A stretch of 64,000 nucleotides of DNA from Cordilura impudica (Eukaryota > Arthropoda > Insecta > Diptera > Scathophagidae), in the NCBI GenBank assembly GCA_963682025.1, contig OY821518.1:234319836-234383835 (forward strand), in the 5' to 3' direction. Position numbers and translations under genes: made by a program. The notes beneath the pieces were generated by a model. The model searched no databases and was not told the DNA's origin. It was given only the letters and a program-made list of their open reading frames with translations. Within the stretch, counting starts at the first letter, position 1, and every line of letters begins with the position of its first letter. Shown here piece by piece: positions 1 through 11,800 of the stretch.

Positions 1-386
1 TTTTGTGATTGTATTGTGAAATAGAAATTTAACCCCAAAAAAAATAAAATAAATGAAAAAAATGGTGCCTTGCAGCTGATTTTATTTGTACTTTTAACGC
101 TGATTTCAAAACTGAAAACCATTTTTCCCTAGCAGCTCTAGTTCTCGAGTTACAAAAATATTCAATTTACCCTACTATTTATTTAAAAAATGCGTATGCC
201 CTTCTGATATGAACGCAACAAACGTATGTAGTATGTTGGCAACATTGTATAGCTTGTTTCCTAGTATGTTGGTAACATTGTAGTTATATAAATGTCATTC
301 CCTAGCTTGTTTCTTATTATAATTCTTGAGTCTTGAATTAAAACTCGCTAAATATATATCGATAAGAAACCTACGTCCAGTACGCG
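1..386. other. Unassigned AT-rich flank
   Basis: No gene recognised. A 19-bp near-perfect direct repeat (GTATGTTGG followed by C/T and AACATTGTA) occurs twice between about 229 and 285. Otherwise this is plain AT-rich sequence, probably transposon-derived flank of the fragment that follows. Confidence 0.4.
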
Positions 387-930
387 TTGCAATCATTCAA
401 GGTTTCAAATCACCCTGAGCAATTTTGTTATATATGTGGTGAATACACGAGAATTGAAAACAGAAAATCCATTACTGAATTTATAAAGAAAGCATACAAT
501 GCTTATTTTGGTATCAAACCTGAACAGCAAGATAAATCTTGGGCACCACATGTACTTTGCAAAACATGTACTGAACATCTACGTCAGTGGACTGATGGGA
601 AAAGGAGGAGTCTGAAATTTGGTGTGCCTATGGTTTGGAGAGAACCAAAAAATCACTATTATTTCTGTCTAATGAATATCAGAGGCATCAATAGTAAAAA
701 CCGAAGGAAGTGGACGTATCCTAATTTAGACTCTGCTCGACGGCCCATCCCTCATTCCGATTAAGTTCCCATGCAAACATTTCATCAGCTACCAGATATT
801 TCGGAGGATGAAATATCCCACTGCAGATCACTGTTGGAATCTGCAAAGAGATTGTCCTAAAAAACCACATTGCAGATTAACCAAAAAACGAAGCTTCTTG
901 GGTCCCAGTTCATCAAATAAGCAGTGAAAA
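387..930 (+). pseudogene. Fragment of an arthropod multicopy transposon-like gene (CYICGE family)
   Basis: A frame of about 125 codons contains FCYICGEYTRIENRK, then WAPHVLCKTC, VPMVWREP, YFCLMNI and a proline/histidine end at 764. These are hallmarks of an uncharacterised gene family present in many copies in arthropod genomes and generally regarded as transposon-derived; the paired CxxC motifs suggest a zinc-binding N-terminal domain. There is no ATG in this frame near 387. After 764 similarity continues in a shifted frame to a TKLLGSQ motif near 905, so the copy is both truncated and frameshifted. Full members are several hundred residues longer. Host expression is unlikely. Confidence 0.55.
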
Positions 931-2384
931 ATATATTTCTTATTTTCACAAATATATTAATTATATATTATATATTATTATTATAAATATATTAAACTAA
1001 ATGCTTTTGGACCAACACTGAAGAACAAAATTTTTATTTTTTTTTTTATAAAATTGTTGTTTTTTTTTACAAAACTTTAACGATATATCTGAAACTACTG
1101 GGCCAAATTAAAAACAATGTAGGCACGGATTAAAGATAATTTTGTTGACGAATTTCAATTTTTTTTAACTGAATATGGTGAACCGTTTTCAAGTTATTCC
1201 AATATATGTAGTGGAAGTGCCTTAATTTTGGAAATAACGGTATATCGTGAAAAGTCGAGCTGCTAGGCAAAAACCGATTGCAGATTCGTATTCAGGAGGT
1301 CGAATTTACTAAAGATCAGTTCAAAAAGTATCGGCACCAAAATGTGTGTATAATTTTTCACAGCGAAGCAAAGAATAAAAAGAAATGTCAAATAATAAGC
1401 TGCAGCTAACTTCGTGTTTATAATTATGAATTGCACAACAAAACGAGTTGCCGAGTACAAGCAACTCCGTACCAAATACCACTCTTCTTTCCCCTCTCTC
1501 CAGCAAACTCAAGAATTGCGCAACAAAAGTTGCCTTGTGTGAACTTGGACTAAAGGCTGTGTTTACACGGCGACATTTGACGACGTTGTTTTTCGACGTC
1601 TTTTTTTGTTTGTAGGCGAACGGTGCAGAGAAGTAAGAGAGGTAAACAAAAAGACACGATTTCTGTTTTCAAGACTTTTTTCATATTTCTCTTTACACTC
1701 ATTTCCTTTTTTCTTGTTACGTTTTATTCTTTTTCATACTTTGAAGTGGCCACTTCAGTGAGATCAAGAATCGCTTACATTTTTATATATTTTATTTTAA
1801 ACTGAATATGTTTTAACTTAAAACTTTTAAATAATGATACGTTCTGCTATTTGATTAGATATTCTAAAGATTCTACTCTTAATAATTTAAATATTAAATA
1901 GGTTTTTGTATATAGTGTGAAAAATTGTGATAAATTATTATGTGCAAAAAGATTAAGTCTTATAATGAATTAATGTAAATAATATTTAACAAATAAATAA
2001 ATTGAATTGAAAAATAAAAAAGATAATTTGAATTTACATTAATTCATATATTTTTCTTAATGCGAAAAATAAACTAAAGCAGATTAAAAAAAAGACATGA
2101 AACTAAAAAGCATCATATGAATGCAATAGATTTTTGGTAGCAGCTTCAAAAGAGAATTAAGAAAAAGCGTTTCGGCTGAATTGAGCCAAAGTCTACTTGA
2201 AGTACACTTTAATTTTTATGAATACGGCTGTAAATATTTATTTTATATTATAATTTACCAGAGCAAAGGCCATCGCAAATATAAATGTCTCATTTTTATA
2301 TGTATATGTATGACATTCTACAACTTTCGAAATCTTAAAATTTCCAAATCTTTTTCAAGTAACATCGTTCATATTTAATTAAAC
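931..2384. other. No gene; one isolated MITE-like end near 1551
   Basis: AT-rich sequence with homopolymer runs. At 1551-1568 TAAAGGCTGTGTTTACAC resembles the terminus of the MITE at 7482-7983, but no matching right end was found nearby. Short frames here lack codon bias and are treated as chance. Confidence 0.35.
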
Positions 2385-2434
2385 CAAGTAAGAGTGTTAA
2401 ATTCGGCTGTGCCGAATTTTTTGAAACCATCAAC

Positions 2435-3036
2435 CTGAGTCTTTAATTTTTAATTTTTGATTTTTAATTTTTAATTTATATTTTTTATTTTTAACTTTTT
2501 AATTTTTAATTCTTAATTTTTAATTTTTAATTTTTAATTTTTAATTTTTAATTTTTAATTTTTAATTTTTCATTTTTAGTTTTTAATTTTTAATTTTTAA
2601 TTTTTAATTTTTAATTTTTAATTTTTAATTTTTAATTTTTAATTTTTAATTTTTAATTTTTAATTTTTAATTTTTAATTCTTAATTTTTAATTTTTAATT
2701 TTTAATTTTTAATTTTTAGTTATTAATTTTTAATTTTTAATTTTTAATTTGTACATTTTAATTTTTAATTTTTAATTTTTAATTTTTAATTTATAATTTT
2801 TAATTTTTATTTTTTTTTTTATTTTTAATTTTTAATTATTTATTTTTAATTTTTAATTTTTAATTTTTAATTCTTAATTTTTAATTTTTAATTTTTAATT
2901 TTTAATTTTTAATTTTTAATTTTTAATTTTTAATTTTTAATTTTTAATTTTTAATTTTTAATTTTTAATTTTTAATTTTTAATTTTTAATTTTTAATTTT
3001 TAATTTTTAATTTTTAATTTTTAATTTTTAATTTTT
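2435..3036 (+). repeat. (TTTTTAA)n heptamer array
   Basis: About 85 tandem units of TTTTTAA with occasional variants (TTCTTAA, TTTTTCA, TTTATAA). It sits just inside the hairpin end of the family B element and is absent from the second copy of that element, so it expanded after insertion or in a sublineage. Confidence 0.9.
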
Positions 3037-3753
3037 GTGTTTTCCATTTTCAATTTTTCATTATTCATTTTTCAATTTTCATTTTCCAATTTCCATTTTT
3101 AATTTTTCATTTTCAATTTTTCAATTTTCAATATTCAATTTTCATTTTCCATTTTCCATTTTTCAATTTTCATTTTCAATTTTCCATTTTGCATTTCCAT
3201 TTTTCAATTTTCATTTTCCATTTTTCATTTTCAATTTTTAATTTTTCAATTTTCATTTTCCATTTTTCAATTTTCCTTTTCCATTTTCCATTTTGCGATT
3301 TCCATTTTCCATTTTTAATTTTTCATTTTTCAATTTTCATGTTCCATTTTCCATTTTTCATTTTCCAATTTCCATTTTGAATTTTTCAATTTCCAATTTT
3401 CATTTTCCATTTTTCAATTTTCATTTTTCATTTTTCAGTTTTCATTTTCCATTCTTAATTTTTTATTTTTCCTTTTCCATTTTTCATTTTCCATTTTCCG
3501 TTTTTCATTTTTCAATTTTCATTTTCCATTTTTCGTTTTTCGTTTTCCATTTTCCATTTTTCATTTTTCAATTTTTAATTTTCATTTTCCATTTTCCATT
3601 CTTCATTTTTCAATTTTCCATTTTCCATTTTTCAATTCTCGTATTCCATTTTCCATGTTTTAATTTTCATTTTCCATTTTTCAATTTTCATTTTCCATTT
3701 TTCATATTTTATTTTCCATTTTTCATTTTCCATTTTCCATTTTTAATTTTTCA

Positions 3754-3784
<31 letters not shown>

Positions 3785-4195
3785 TCCATTTTTCATTTTC
3801 CATTTTTCATTTTCTATTTTCCATTTTTCATTTTCCATTTTCCGTTTTTCATTTTCCATTTTTCATTTTCCATTCTCCATTTTTCATTTTCTATTTTCCA
3901 TTTTTCATTTTCCATTTTTAATTTTCTATTTTTCAATTTTCTTTTTTCATTTTCCATTTTACATATTACAATTTACATTTTACATTTTACATTTTACATT
4001 TTACAATTTACATTTTACATTTTACATTTTACATTTTACATTTTACATTTCACATTTTACATTTTACATTTTACATTTTACATTTTCCATTTTCCATTTT
4101 CTGTTTTTCATTTTCCATTTTCCATTCTCCATTTTCCATTTTCATTTTCCATCTTTCATTTTCCATTTTTCGTTTTCATTTTTCGTTTTCATTTT
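3037..4195 (+). repeat. Seven-base-periodic minisatellite (TTTTCAT/TTTTCCA units)
   Basis: A 1.15-kb array of mixed TTTTCAT, TTTTCCA and TTTTCAA units, grading into TTTTACA near 3955-4085. Because the period is seven, every frame repeats each 21 bases and long phenylalanine-rich open frames arise automatically (one is 312 codons, 3293-4231). No function is assigned to those frames. The reverse-complement array is in the other family B copy (about 18800-19775). Confidence 0.9.
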
Positions 4196-4734
4196 TTCTT
4201 TCATATTGGCGATTTTTTTATTATAACGTGATAACGATAAAAAAATATATGACAATACTACTAACATGAGCTATGTTATTGTGTTCTTGGTATTGTTAAT
4301 ATATGTGTATGCATAATTTTTTTGTGGCATTTTTTTGTGTTGTACAATTATAATGTTCAACCACTAAACTGTTACAACAAACACACTGGGTTTTATGTTT
4401 TTTTTTAGAGGTATCTACATATTTTTGCTCGTATCTAATCACGATGATGCCCGATTTAGCCAATTTTCAATACCAACCTGCTGGGAATTATGGCAAATGA
4501 TATTATTGTAGCCTTATCCAGTAAGATTGCTTTTTTTGTGAATGAGCGTGATTTAAACAGACAGATGGACAGACGGACATCGCTATATCGACTCGAGCTG
4601 TGATAAGGATCAAGAATATATATATTTTATGGGATCGGAAATTAGTTTTTCGATGCGTTACAAACGGAATGACAAACCTATATATACCCTCTGCCACTGA
4701 CGTGTGGAGGTTATAAAAATGGTGATGATGGATA

Positions 4735-5210
4735 CTGAATATACCTTAATGCTTTACTTTTTTGTCCGTTACACCTTATTTTTGGCTTACATTATTATTT
4801 AATTAACTGTTAACATGCCGATTTTATATGAGGTACTCTTTCTACCTAGCTGTAAAAATACCAAAACACTTAGGTAGAACAGAAGTTTTATACATACATA
4901 CATATGTACATAGGGAAAATAGAAAAGTGGAATATTAAAAAAAAATAATATGTAATTTTAATATCGACTACGAAAATGTAAGCTTTACTTGTATGATTTA
5001 TGTATATAAAAAAACTACTAAGTTACCTTAAATACTTTAACACCAGCTTTCTCCGTGAACTTAAATATGTTCTTAACGTAGAGAAAGAATTTTTAAGGAA
5101 GAACTATGTAACAACAAAATTTGATTTCATTCAGATTTCAATATGTTTATTTAAAAGCTTAATATATGTAAATATACATACATATATAAATATAAAACTA
5201 TTTTAGAAAA
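4735..5210. repeat. Dispersed repeat, family C copy
   Basis: Recognisable by TTAACATGCCGA, CATAGGGAAAATA, GTAATTTTAATATCGACTA and AAGCTTTACTTGTATGAT. Related stretches occur at 9220-9375, 16725-16880, 30415-30780 and 30900-31090. No terminal structure or coding sequence was found, so the element type is unknown. Confidence 0.5.
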
Positions 5211-6285
5211 AATTAAAATTATGAACAAAACAACTGGCCTTAATTAATTTTTTATATAACGAAAAGTTCAAATAACAACTAAAATTGATTAATTACAAGA
5301 TCTTTTAGATTTTACACCATAAAATAAGTCCACATCAAAGTCTAATACAACCCAGCTCTTACCAGAGAATTCTCAATGTTATTCTTTGAATATAAATTCA
5401 TTAATAGCTGTCAGCTTTATATTATATGTTCATATATACATCAAAATCCCCAAAAATCTATGCAAATCAGTTATTTTTCACACCCCCGAAAATTCCATGT
5501 TATTATAAACCCCAAAACTATATTCGGGAGATTTTCTAGTACTTTTAACTAAAACGGATTTTATACGTTTGCAAAAAAATGGCGTGACTTTTTTCGTTAT
5601 CAATTCAACACGGGTTGCTTTAAGATGGAGTGGAGCATTGTTGTGCTCAAATCAATAACAATGCAAAATAAGAAAAACTAACTTAATATGTGTATACAAA
5701 TCAGAGTAAGGCTGAATTGAATGAAACCTCAAATTGTATCAAGCTCGTATAAAAGCAATGAACGCAATCAAATGGGGTATGATAATAATCGTATGCATGT
5801 GAGTTTTAATTGTTGATTGATACTCACTTGTTTTAACATTCGATGACATGTTGTGGTTCATAGTCCATTTTAACGTTCCATGCTCCTGGACTATGTTTTT
5901 TTTATTTGTTTGAGGTTAAAGTATATATAAGAGCATTTTTCTCGGCGGACATATTTATTCTTTATTAATTATTTTACAAGTTTAAGGTACAAATAAAATC
6001 TTGGACGAAATCTAATTTTGCTGATTTATGTCAGTAAACAATTCACTTTATTTTTTAAGACAAGTTACAAAAGAGTAAATTAAGTAATTAACCATTTTCT
6101 CAACGTGGTTAGAATAGCATATGAAAAACCCAAATGAAAAATAAACTTTGATGTATTTCCATATTTCTTTTTCATTTTAACAATATAGTTTTTATTGACT
6201 TGATGTCATATCTATATACTTTTTTAGATGATTTTATCCAACTCAATATTTCCATAAAATTTTTACAGCTTAATATTTAATATAA
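5211..6285. other. No gene recognised
   Basis: About 1.1 kb of AT-rich sequence. A TATATATAAG string at about 5922-5931 followed by TTTTTCTCGG looks like a TATA box, but no coding sequence follows, so no promoter is called. Confidence 0.4.
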
Positions 6286-7047
6286 AAACAAGTAATAAAA
6301 TTATAGTCGGTCTAGACCGACTATACGATACCCTATACCATGCGTTTAGAAACTATCTCTTAGGCCCAACTAACTGGACATAGAAAATAAGCAAAAACCA
6401 AATTTGAGTGGGATTTTTATTAATTTTTTTGGCTGCAGATATGAAAAAGTTCATATCGGATGATATATCTATATGGGAACTAGGTCCAAAAATGGACCGA
6501 TCCTGATCATGTTTGGTAAAGTCTCTTTTATTTTGCAAAAATATATACAACCAAAATTTGAGAAAAATCAGTGCAATATTTTTGTTTTTTAATAGATTTA
6601 AGTGAAGATCGGGAAGCAGCTCTATATGGGGCCAAAGGGATCATTTTGGACTACTCATTAATGGATGTAATGAACGCATACAAACCCAATTTGAATAAGA
6701 TCTATATGACAATTTGGATCTTATGGCAATTTATGTCGATTTCATAGGGGTAATTTGTATGGGGGCTAGGTCTGAACATGCACCGATTCTCACCAATTTC
6801 CATAGCGTTCATCCCATGGCCGATAAAAGCTTACATACCAAATTTCATCAACATATATTCATATTTGCGACCTGCAGTTTGATTACAAGGTTTACATGAA
6901 CACACAGACGGACGGACGGACGGACGGACACTGTTAAATCAACTCAAAAAGTGATTCTGATTCGATCGGTATAATTAAAGATGGTCGGTATAATTAAACA
7001 GCAGCACAAAGTCATTATACCCAAACCACATAGTGGTATAGGGTATA
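6286..7047 (+). mobile_element. DINE/mini-me-like element, family A copy 1
   Basis: It starts ACAAGTAATAAAATTATAG and then has a perfect 24-bp palindrome at 6302-6325 (half-site TATAGTCGGTCT). Next comes ATACCCTATACCATGCG, whose inverted partner CACATAGTGGTATAGGGTAT closes the element near 7047. A (GACG)n tract at 6907-6929 is the GTCY-type microsatellite core. This hairpin, subterminal-inverted-repeat and microsatellite organisation matches DINE-1/mini-me elements. Other copies are at 14565-15368, 17766-20936 and 21464-26882, with a worn one at 12010-12495. Confidence 0.65.
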
Positions 7048-7481
7048 ATTATATTGTACAAATTAATATATTAAAGAAATATTATTTAAAATAATTAACC
7101 ATGGGAAAACAAAATTATAATTAAACGTTGGAGCTGAGCATATACGTTATGAACAGAACTACATTTACTACCACTAAAAATTTGTCAATTTAGCGTTTGA
7201 AACGAAATGATTGTCAATTATCGTTAGTTTCAAACGGTAACGTTAACTTTTCATAAATTGTCAAATGTTGAAAAAATATTATAGTACAGTAAAATACAAC
7301 CCTGGTATGTTGATTTCTTTTTTCCAGTTTATTTCCCATCGTTTCAAATTCTCTCTCACTGTCCTTAAACTGTGGGGCTGCCAGTTTTTTTCCTATTCCC
7401 AACAGATGATTTGTCAAAACCAAAAATTCAAAATCTGTTTAGAAGAGCATTTTGTATAAGAGCTGTTTTTATAAAACATTA
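7048..7481. other. No gene recognised
   Basis: AT-rich sequence between two mobile elements; overlapping short frames on both strands show no family signature. Confidence 0.35.
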
Positions 7482-7983
7482 AAGGTGTGTTTACACTATG
7501 TGTATTTTCCATGTGTAAATTCAGTTTTACGATCCATACGTAATTCCGTGTCTGTGTCAAAATTGCCGTTTTACATACAATTCATAATTTTTGCGTTCAA
7601 ACGTACATATGTATTTCCGTATGACATAACCTCTAAATGTAAACAACAGCTGATTTAATTTGTGAATTTACAAAAAATTATTGTTAAAAATAAAGATATA
7701 TATTTTATATATTTTTTAATTGTTAATTAATATTAAACAATTTATTTTTCTCTCAATATTAATCTTTATAATTTACTCTGTTTTTCTTTCGCCACAAGCA
7801 GTGTTGTATTTTCATACGTTTATCTTGCCAGAATAGAACCTGCTCTAATTGAAAATTTTACATATGTCTTGCAAAATGTGTTGTACATAAACAATGTTTG
7901 AAAGGGTTCACACTATGTGTACAAATTACACGTGCTAAAAAAATAAGAAAAACACGAGCAAAACACGTAGTGTGAACGCAGCT
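7482..7983. mobile_element. MITE with TACACTATGTG-type inverted ends
   Basis: The left end AAAGGTGTGTTTACACTATG and the right end ACACGTAGTGTGAACGCAGC are imperfect inverted repeats, each flanked by TA. The interior shares TAATTCCGTGTCTGTGTCAAAATTG with the MITE at 58035-58472, so both belong to one non-coding TA-targeting family, probably moved by a Tc1/mariner-type transposase. Confidence 0.6.
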
Positions 7984-8217
7984 TAAGCATTTTTAAAGAT
8001 GGATGTTGCAACCAAAGCTCTAGTTTTTAAGATTAAAGGCATATTTGCAACATGGATGTATGTACATCCTGAGCTACTATGCAACTTCTGATGCGTTAAG
8101 AGGTAATTACTTTTGTGTATTTGTTTTATTCCATACACTAACTGTAATAACTGACATTTATACACTAACACTACTAAAATAAATAAAAACATTATAATTT
8201 TTCTATACATTACATTA

Positions 8218-8731
8218 ATTTCAGGAAATACGCTTAAGGATCTCATTAGAAAACGTTGAGTTGGCTCAAAATGTTGGCCTCCGTGTTAGAAATATTGTCA
8301 TGGACCAAGGACAAAGCAATATTTGTGCAATAGATGGTTTAGGAGTTACATTGAAAGAGCCTTTTTTCAATTCAAGTAACTCTGAAAAAATCTTCGTCAT
8401 GTATGACTATTGCAACCTGCCGAAGTCCATACGCAACATTTTCCTGGTCAAGGACATACAGACCAACAGAGGAAGAACTATCATTAAAATTGTTCGAGCT
8501 GCTTTTGATATCAATACAAAAAGCAATAATATCAGAATGATGCCGAAACTAAAATACGAACATGTATACCCATCCAATGTACATTTTATTAATATTTCAA
8601 AATTGCTAAACCACAGCATAGCCGCTGCAATTAAAACAATAGACGAAAGTATGTTTCAATAAATTATTTGATGTTTTAAATTCCAAATACGTATTCGACA
8701 AAAACGAACACCGAAGACCATTCAGAAGAGG
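8218..8731 (+). pseudogene. P-element/THAP9-type transposase fragment
   Basis: The frame contains VRNIVMDQGQSN, IFVMYDYCNLPKSIRN and, near its end, LNHSIAAAIKTI. These match the RNase H-like catalytic region of P-element/THAP9 transposases, where the DQG aspartate and the YDxCHLxKSxRN segment are conserved; here the usual histidine of CHL is asparagine. Upstream, similarity begins in another frame (GNTLKDLIRK, about 8221-8250), and past the stop at 8660 it resumes shifted (KLFDVLNSKYVF) to a possible splice donor at 8730. There are thus at least two frameshifts and no THAP domain. It is a dead fragment lying just upstream of the 4E-T locus. Confidence 0.6.
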
Positions 8732-8794
8732 TAATTATGAAAAAGTAAAATTTATTTTAGTATCATTGAATATCTTGAGTCTGACTGATGGCAT

Positions 8795-9200
8795 GGTGTA
8801 TCGACTAGCTATAATTCATGGCAATATTCGAGTCAATGGCTAGTGGTGACCGCCAGTGTTCATGTCATGACTTAAAATTCCAACTTTTAGCCATGACAGA
8901 AATTCTGCCATAAACCTTGCCATTTATTTGAAGTTTCATTCGATTTTGACGTTTAAGTATTTTAAAATGGCGCAACTTAAATTAAAAAAAGCAAAATAAA
9001 TAATTACTTTCATTAATATGTATGACATTTTAAAATACTTAAACGTCAAAATCGAATGAAACTTCAAATTAATGGCAAGGTTTATGACAGAATTTCTGCC
9101 ATGGCCAAAAGTTGAATTTTTAAGTCATAACATGAACATTAGCGGCCTCCATTAGCCATTGACTTGAACATTGACATGAATTATAGCTAGTCGAGACACC
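8795..9200. mobile_element. Fold-back palindromic MITE
   Basis: Two arms of about 175 bp are inverted copies of each other around an AT-rich loop near 8970-9030. Outer ends are GGTGTATCGACTAGCTATAA and its complement. Inside, the matching stretches AACGTCAAAATCGAATGAAA and TTTCATTCGATTTTGACGTT are almost perfect. There is no coding capacity. The structure is that of a fold-back MITE of unknown superfamily. Confidence 0.8.
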
Positions 9201-9219
9201 GTGTAAATTATGGTTCGAG

Positions 9220-9375
9220 TTTAAACACATTGTTAACATGCCGAGATAATATGAGGGAGTTTTTCTACTTAATTTTATCAATAAACTTGGGTGAAATATA
9301 CAGTTTAATACATAGGAAAGAAAATTTAAGCTATACTTGTATGATTTCTGAGAACACCATAAAAAATGCTAAGTT
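9220..9375. repeat. Dispersed repeat, family C fragment
   Basis: Shares TTAACATGCCGA, ATACATAGGAAAG and TTAAGCTATACTTGTATGAT with the family C stretch at 4735-5210. Confidence 0.45.
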
Positions 9376-10074
9376 TATTTAGATAGTTTAACATAAGTTT
9401 TGTTGTGTTTTTTTTTTTTTTTGATAAATCTCATGTAGTATTTAGACATATGAAAATATTTTATTTTAAAAATAATTTTGGTATACGTAATTGTATTCAT
9501 GAATTGTGGTTATTGACGGTGTCACTTAAATACAAGCCAGGTATTTTATTATGCAAATAACTTGCTTAAATTTTTTTTAATCATCCATTTTGTCCAGCTT
9601 TTTCTCTTACAAAAATGTTTAACAGTTTTGCAACACTGTCTTACTACTTATAACTACAACATTGTTGTTTTGTAATGGCTGGAAGATTGTATTTTAAATT
9701 TGAATTCCAAGTAAATTCCAAGAAGAGTACAATAACAACAAACTTTAAATAACGGCAACTTTTTATGTTATTGCTATTCTTAATGCAAAAGTAGTAATTG
9801 AGCAATTATAATTCAATTTTTTTCGCGTCCTTCATTTTGTAACTTTTGTAAAAAACAAATTTTTAGTTAAATTTATCAAAACTTATATCATTTAATTAAT
9901 CGCTTCGTAATAATTTTAATAAAATTATATTGTATTTAGTTAAAAATAATTCTGTGTATCATAAATTTACGAATAAAATATTTCTTGGTAAGTAATACAC
10001 AAAAATTTTGTTTATTTAAATTACAATTAGTATTTTAAATCAAAAATTAAAGCTAGAGTAACCAAACCCAAATC
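9376..10074 (+). promoter_or_regulatory. Putative 5' flank/leader of the proline-rich first exon
   Basis: No transposon signature was found here. A strong donor-like CTTGGTAAGT at 9984-9993 could define a short leader intron ending at one of several AG dinucleotides between 10030 and 10058, but no core promoter motif is convincing. Assigned only by position upstream of the ATG at 10075. Confidence 0.2.
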
Positions 10075-10581
10075 ATGTCGTCTTTGGAAATGGAAAATGA
10101 TACAACACCAGTTGATAAACACAATAAAAATGGCGCAGGCGCCATGACAAATAGTGATCATGTTGATGTCACTTCTGAAAACATTACTCTACCTATTATG
10201 GATAACGGAAATAGTGTTGAAAAATCCGCCAATTTGGCTTTGAAATATGATTTAGTCAAAGCAGGAGTACATATGACACCACCGCCACCACCACCACCCA
10301 CCCCTATTCAACAAAAACTTAATGCGAAACATCCAGTGGATGCTAATTCATTGCATGCTCAATTGGAATCTGAGATTATTGATTCATCATCAAATGATGA
10401 TTTATCAGTCTATGAGAACTGGGATGATCCCTGTGGAGCTCCACCGCCACCACCAATGCCGGCACAACCACTTACAGCTACTTATTTTGCCAACAAAGAT
10501 ACTGTAACTTTTAAATTAAACCTTGAGTTGGCCAAATCCAAATTAAAAACAACTAAGGTGGAAGATGATGCCTTGTGTGAG
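10075..10581 (+). CDS. Proline-rich N-terminal coding exon, probably 4E-T exon 1
   Basis: ATG at 10075 opens 169 codons up to a donor GGTTAGT (exon end 10581, phase 0). The product is acidic and low-complexity, with two polyproline stretches (TPPPPPPPTP, residues about 66-75; APPPPPMP, about 122-129) and a lysine-rich end (LAKSKLKTTK). Polyproline stretches commonly bind EVH1/SH3/WW domains, but no domain is identifiable. The next exon with matching phase is at 33799; its 15 codons before its own first ATG stay open in this frame, so splicing gives one long 4E-T reading frame. Alternatively this is the first exon of another gene. An ATG at 33844 in a good Kozak context could serve a shorter isoform. 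Confidence 0.55.
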
Positions 10582-11242
10582 GTTAGTTCATTCATTCATA
10601 GTACATTTGGAACATATTTTACTTATTGAATTCGATATTGTATGTGCCTATTTGGGAATCTTTTATGTTTAAATCTGATTATCGAGTCTTAATCAATTTA
10701 CAAAAATAATCCTTTGCATTAACGTAACAGACCATATGTAGAACTGTGTTCATTATATAGGGTATAAGGCAAAACTAGTTTGAAAATCTTCAATTTGATT
10801 TGGTCGGTGTATAACTTCTGGAACCTCTAATTCAATAAGATTTCAAGCGATTGCGAAAAATGTACCAAAAATAAAATATGGACTTTGGTGTGAATTTCAA
10901 CAAAATCGGGATAAAGCTTTTTCAAATTTAAAACTACTAAGAACAAGAGATCTAATAAAATATATAGCATAGGACAGGTAATACGGATATCCTTTATTAA
11001 TTAATTAAAAACCAATTCCACTTCTTCTAAAAGATAACGAAAACTATTTTTCTATATAAAATAAGGTATAAATTAATTATTCGGATGAATAGTTCCTGAC
11101 ATAACTTGATAATTGTGTCAAGCTATGGATTTAATATTTTTCTACAAATTTTTATGTGTATGATTTGTTTACACATTTTTCGCGTTAACAAAAAAATTTG
11201 TTAACAATATCATAAGGAAAAGTGTTTCAAAAAGGTTTTTTG
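10582..11242 (+). other. Start of intron 1; repeat-like, no gene
   Basis: If the exon join is right, the intron runs to 33798. The stretch 10740-11240 has the feel of old dispersed repeat (GGGTATAAGG, AATTTCAACAAAATCGGG) without ends or coding signature. Confidence 0.4.
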
Positions 11243-11800
11243 TACCCTCCACACCACTGTGCAGAGGGTATGTTTCGAAGACCCCATAAACTAAATATTT
11301 TCTTGATCCTTATAACAAGAGAAGTTGACTTATCGATGACCGTCTGTCCGTCTATCTGTTTATTAATATCCTGAATAGGTTGCTACTTGAATCGTTAAAA
11401 CGAATGGGTCACGAGATATCAATGAAAATAAAAATAATGTTCAATGTGCTTTAAAAATTTTTTTGTCGTTATCCCGATATAATCACCTTTATTATGTATG
11501 TCGAAGTCGAGTCGAATTTGTGTCACTTTTTACAAATGACATGGGTGTCGTTTTTCTTTAGAAATACAACTCTGTCGAATATCTTACAAATTGCGGTATC
11601 ATGTGTATAATTTTTTATTGTGCAATTCGATGAGAAATGTTTTTTGTTTTTTTTATCTAATTCATTTTATATTTCAATTAATAATAAATAAAAATAAATT
11701 ATTGATTACTTGAATGGGAGGTGCCACGCCCACTGGTAGGTTCCCTCCCACTTTTAGGACGACTACAATCATTAATTAGTTCAGGAGAGTTTGCATATAC
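11243..11800 (+). mobile_element. Worn DINE/mini-me-like fragment
   Basis: TGTACCCTCCACACCACTGT then GCAGAGGGTATG forms the typical short inverted repeat near the end of these elements. TTCTTGATCC and GACCGTCTGTCCGTCTATCT (GTCY-type core) follow at 11305-11360. The right boundary is not clear; 11700-11770 contains GGTGCCACGCCCACTGG. Confidence 0.5.

Larger units (their letters stand above)
2385..4717 (+). mobile_element. DINE/mini-me-like element, family B copy 1
   Basis: The left end is AAGTAAGAGTGTTAAATTCGG with a hairpin AATTCGGC-TGT-GCCGAATT at about 2400-2419. The right end reads TACCCTCTGCCACTGACGTGTGGAGG near 4710. Internally there is an interrupted GTCT-type tract near 4560-4580. Hairpin end, subterminal inverted repeat ACCCTCCAC and a GTCY-type core are the architecture described for dipteran DINE-1/mini-me elements, thought to be non-autonomous relatives of Helentrons. 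A second copy lies in inverse orientation at 18292-20087, which confirms both ends. The middle of this copy is swollen by the two arrays annotated separately. Confidence 0.6.

Noticed and set aside
2435..3036. Heptamer array considered as telomeric sequence
   Set aside because: TTTTTAA lacks guanine and is unlike any insect telomere repeat; it lies within a mobile element.
3035..4231. Phenylalanine-rich open frames up to 312 codons
   Set aside because: They are automatic products of a seven-base-periodic minisatellite; all frames repeat every 21 bases and no start context or conserved domain exists.
5922..5960. TATATATAAG as a promoter TATA box
   Set aside because: No coding exon or transcript feature follows; such strings are expected in AT-rich DNA.
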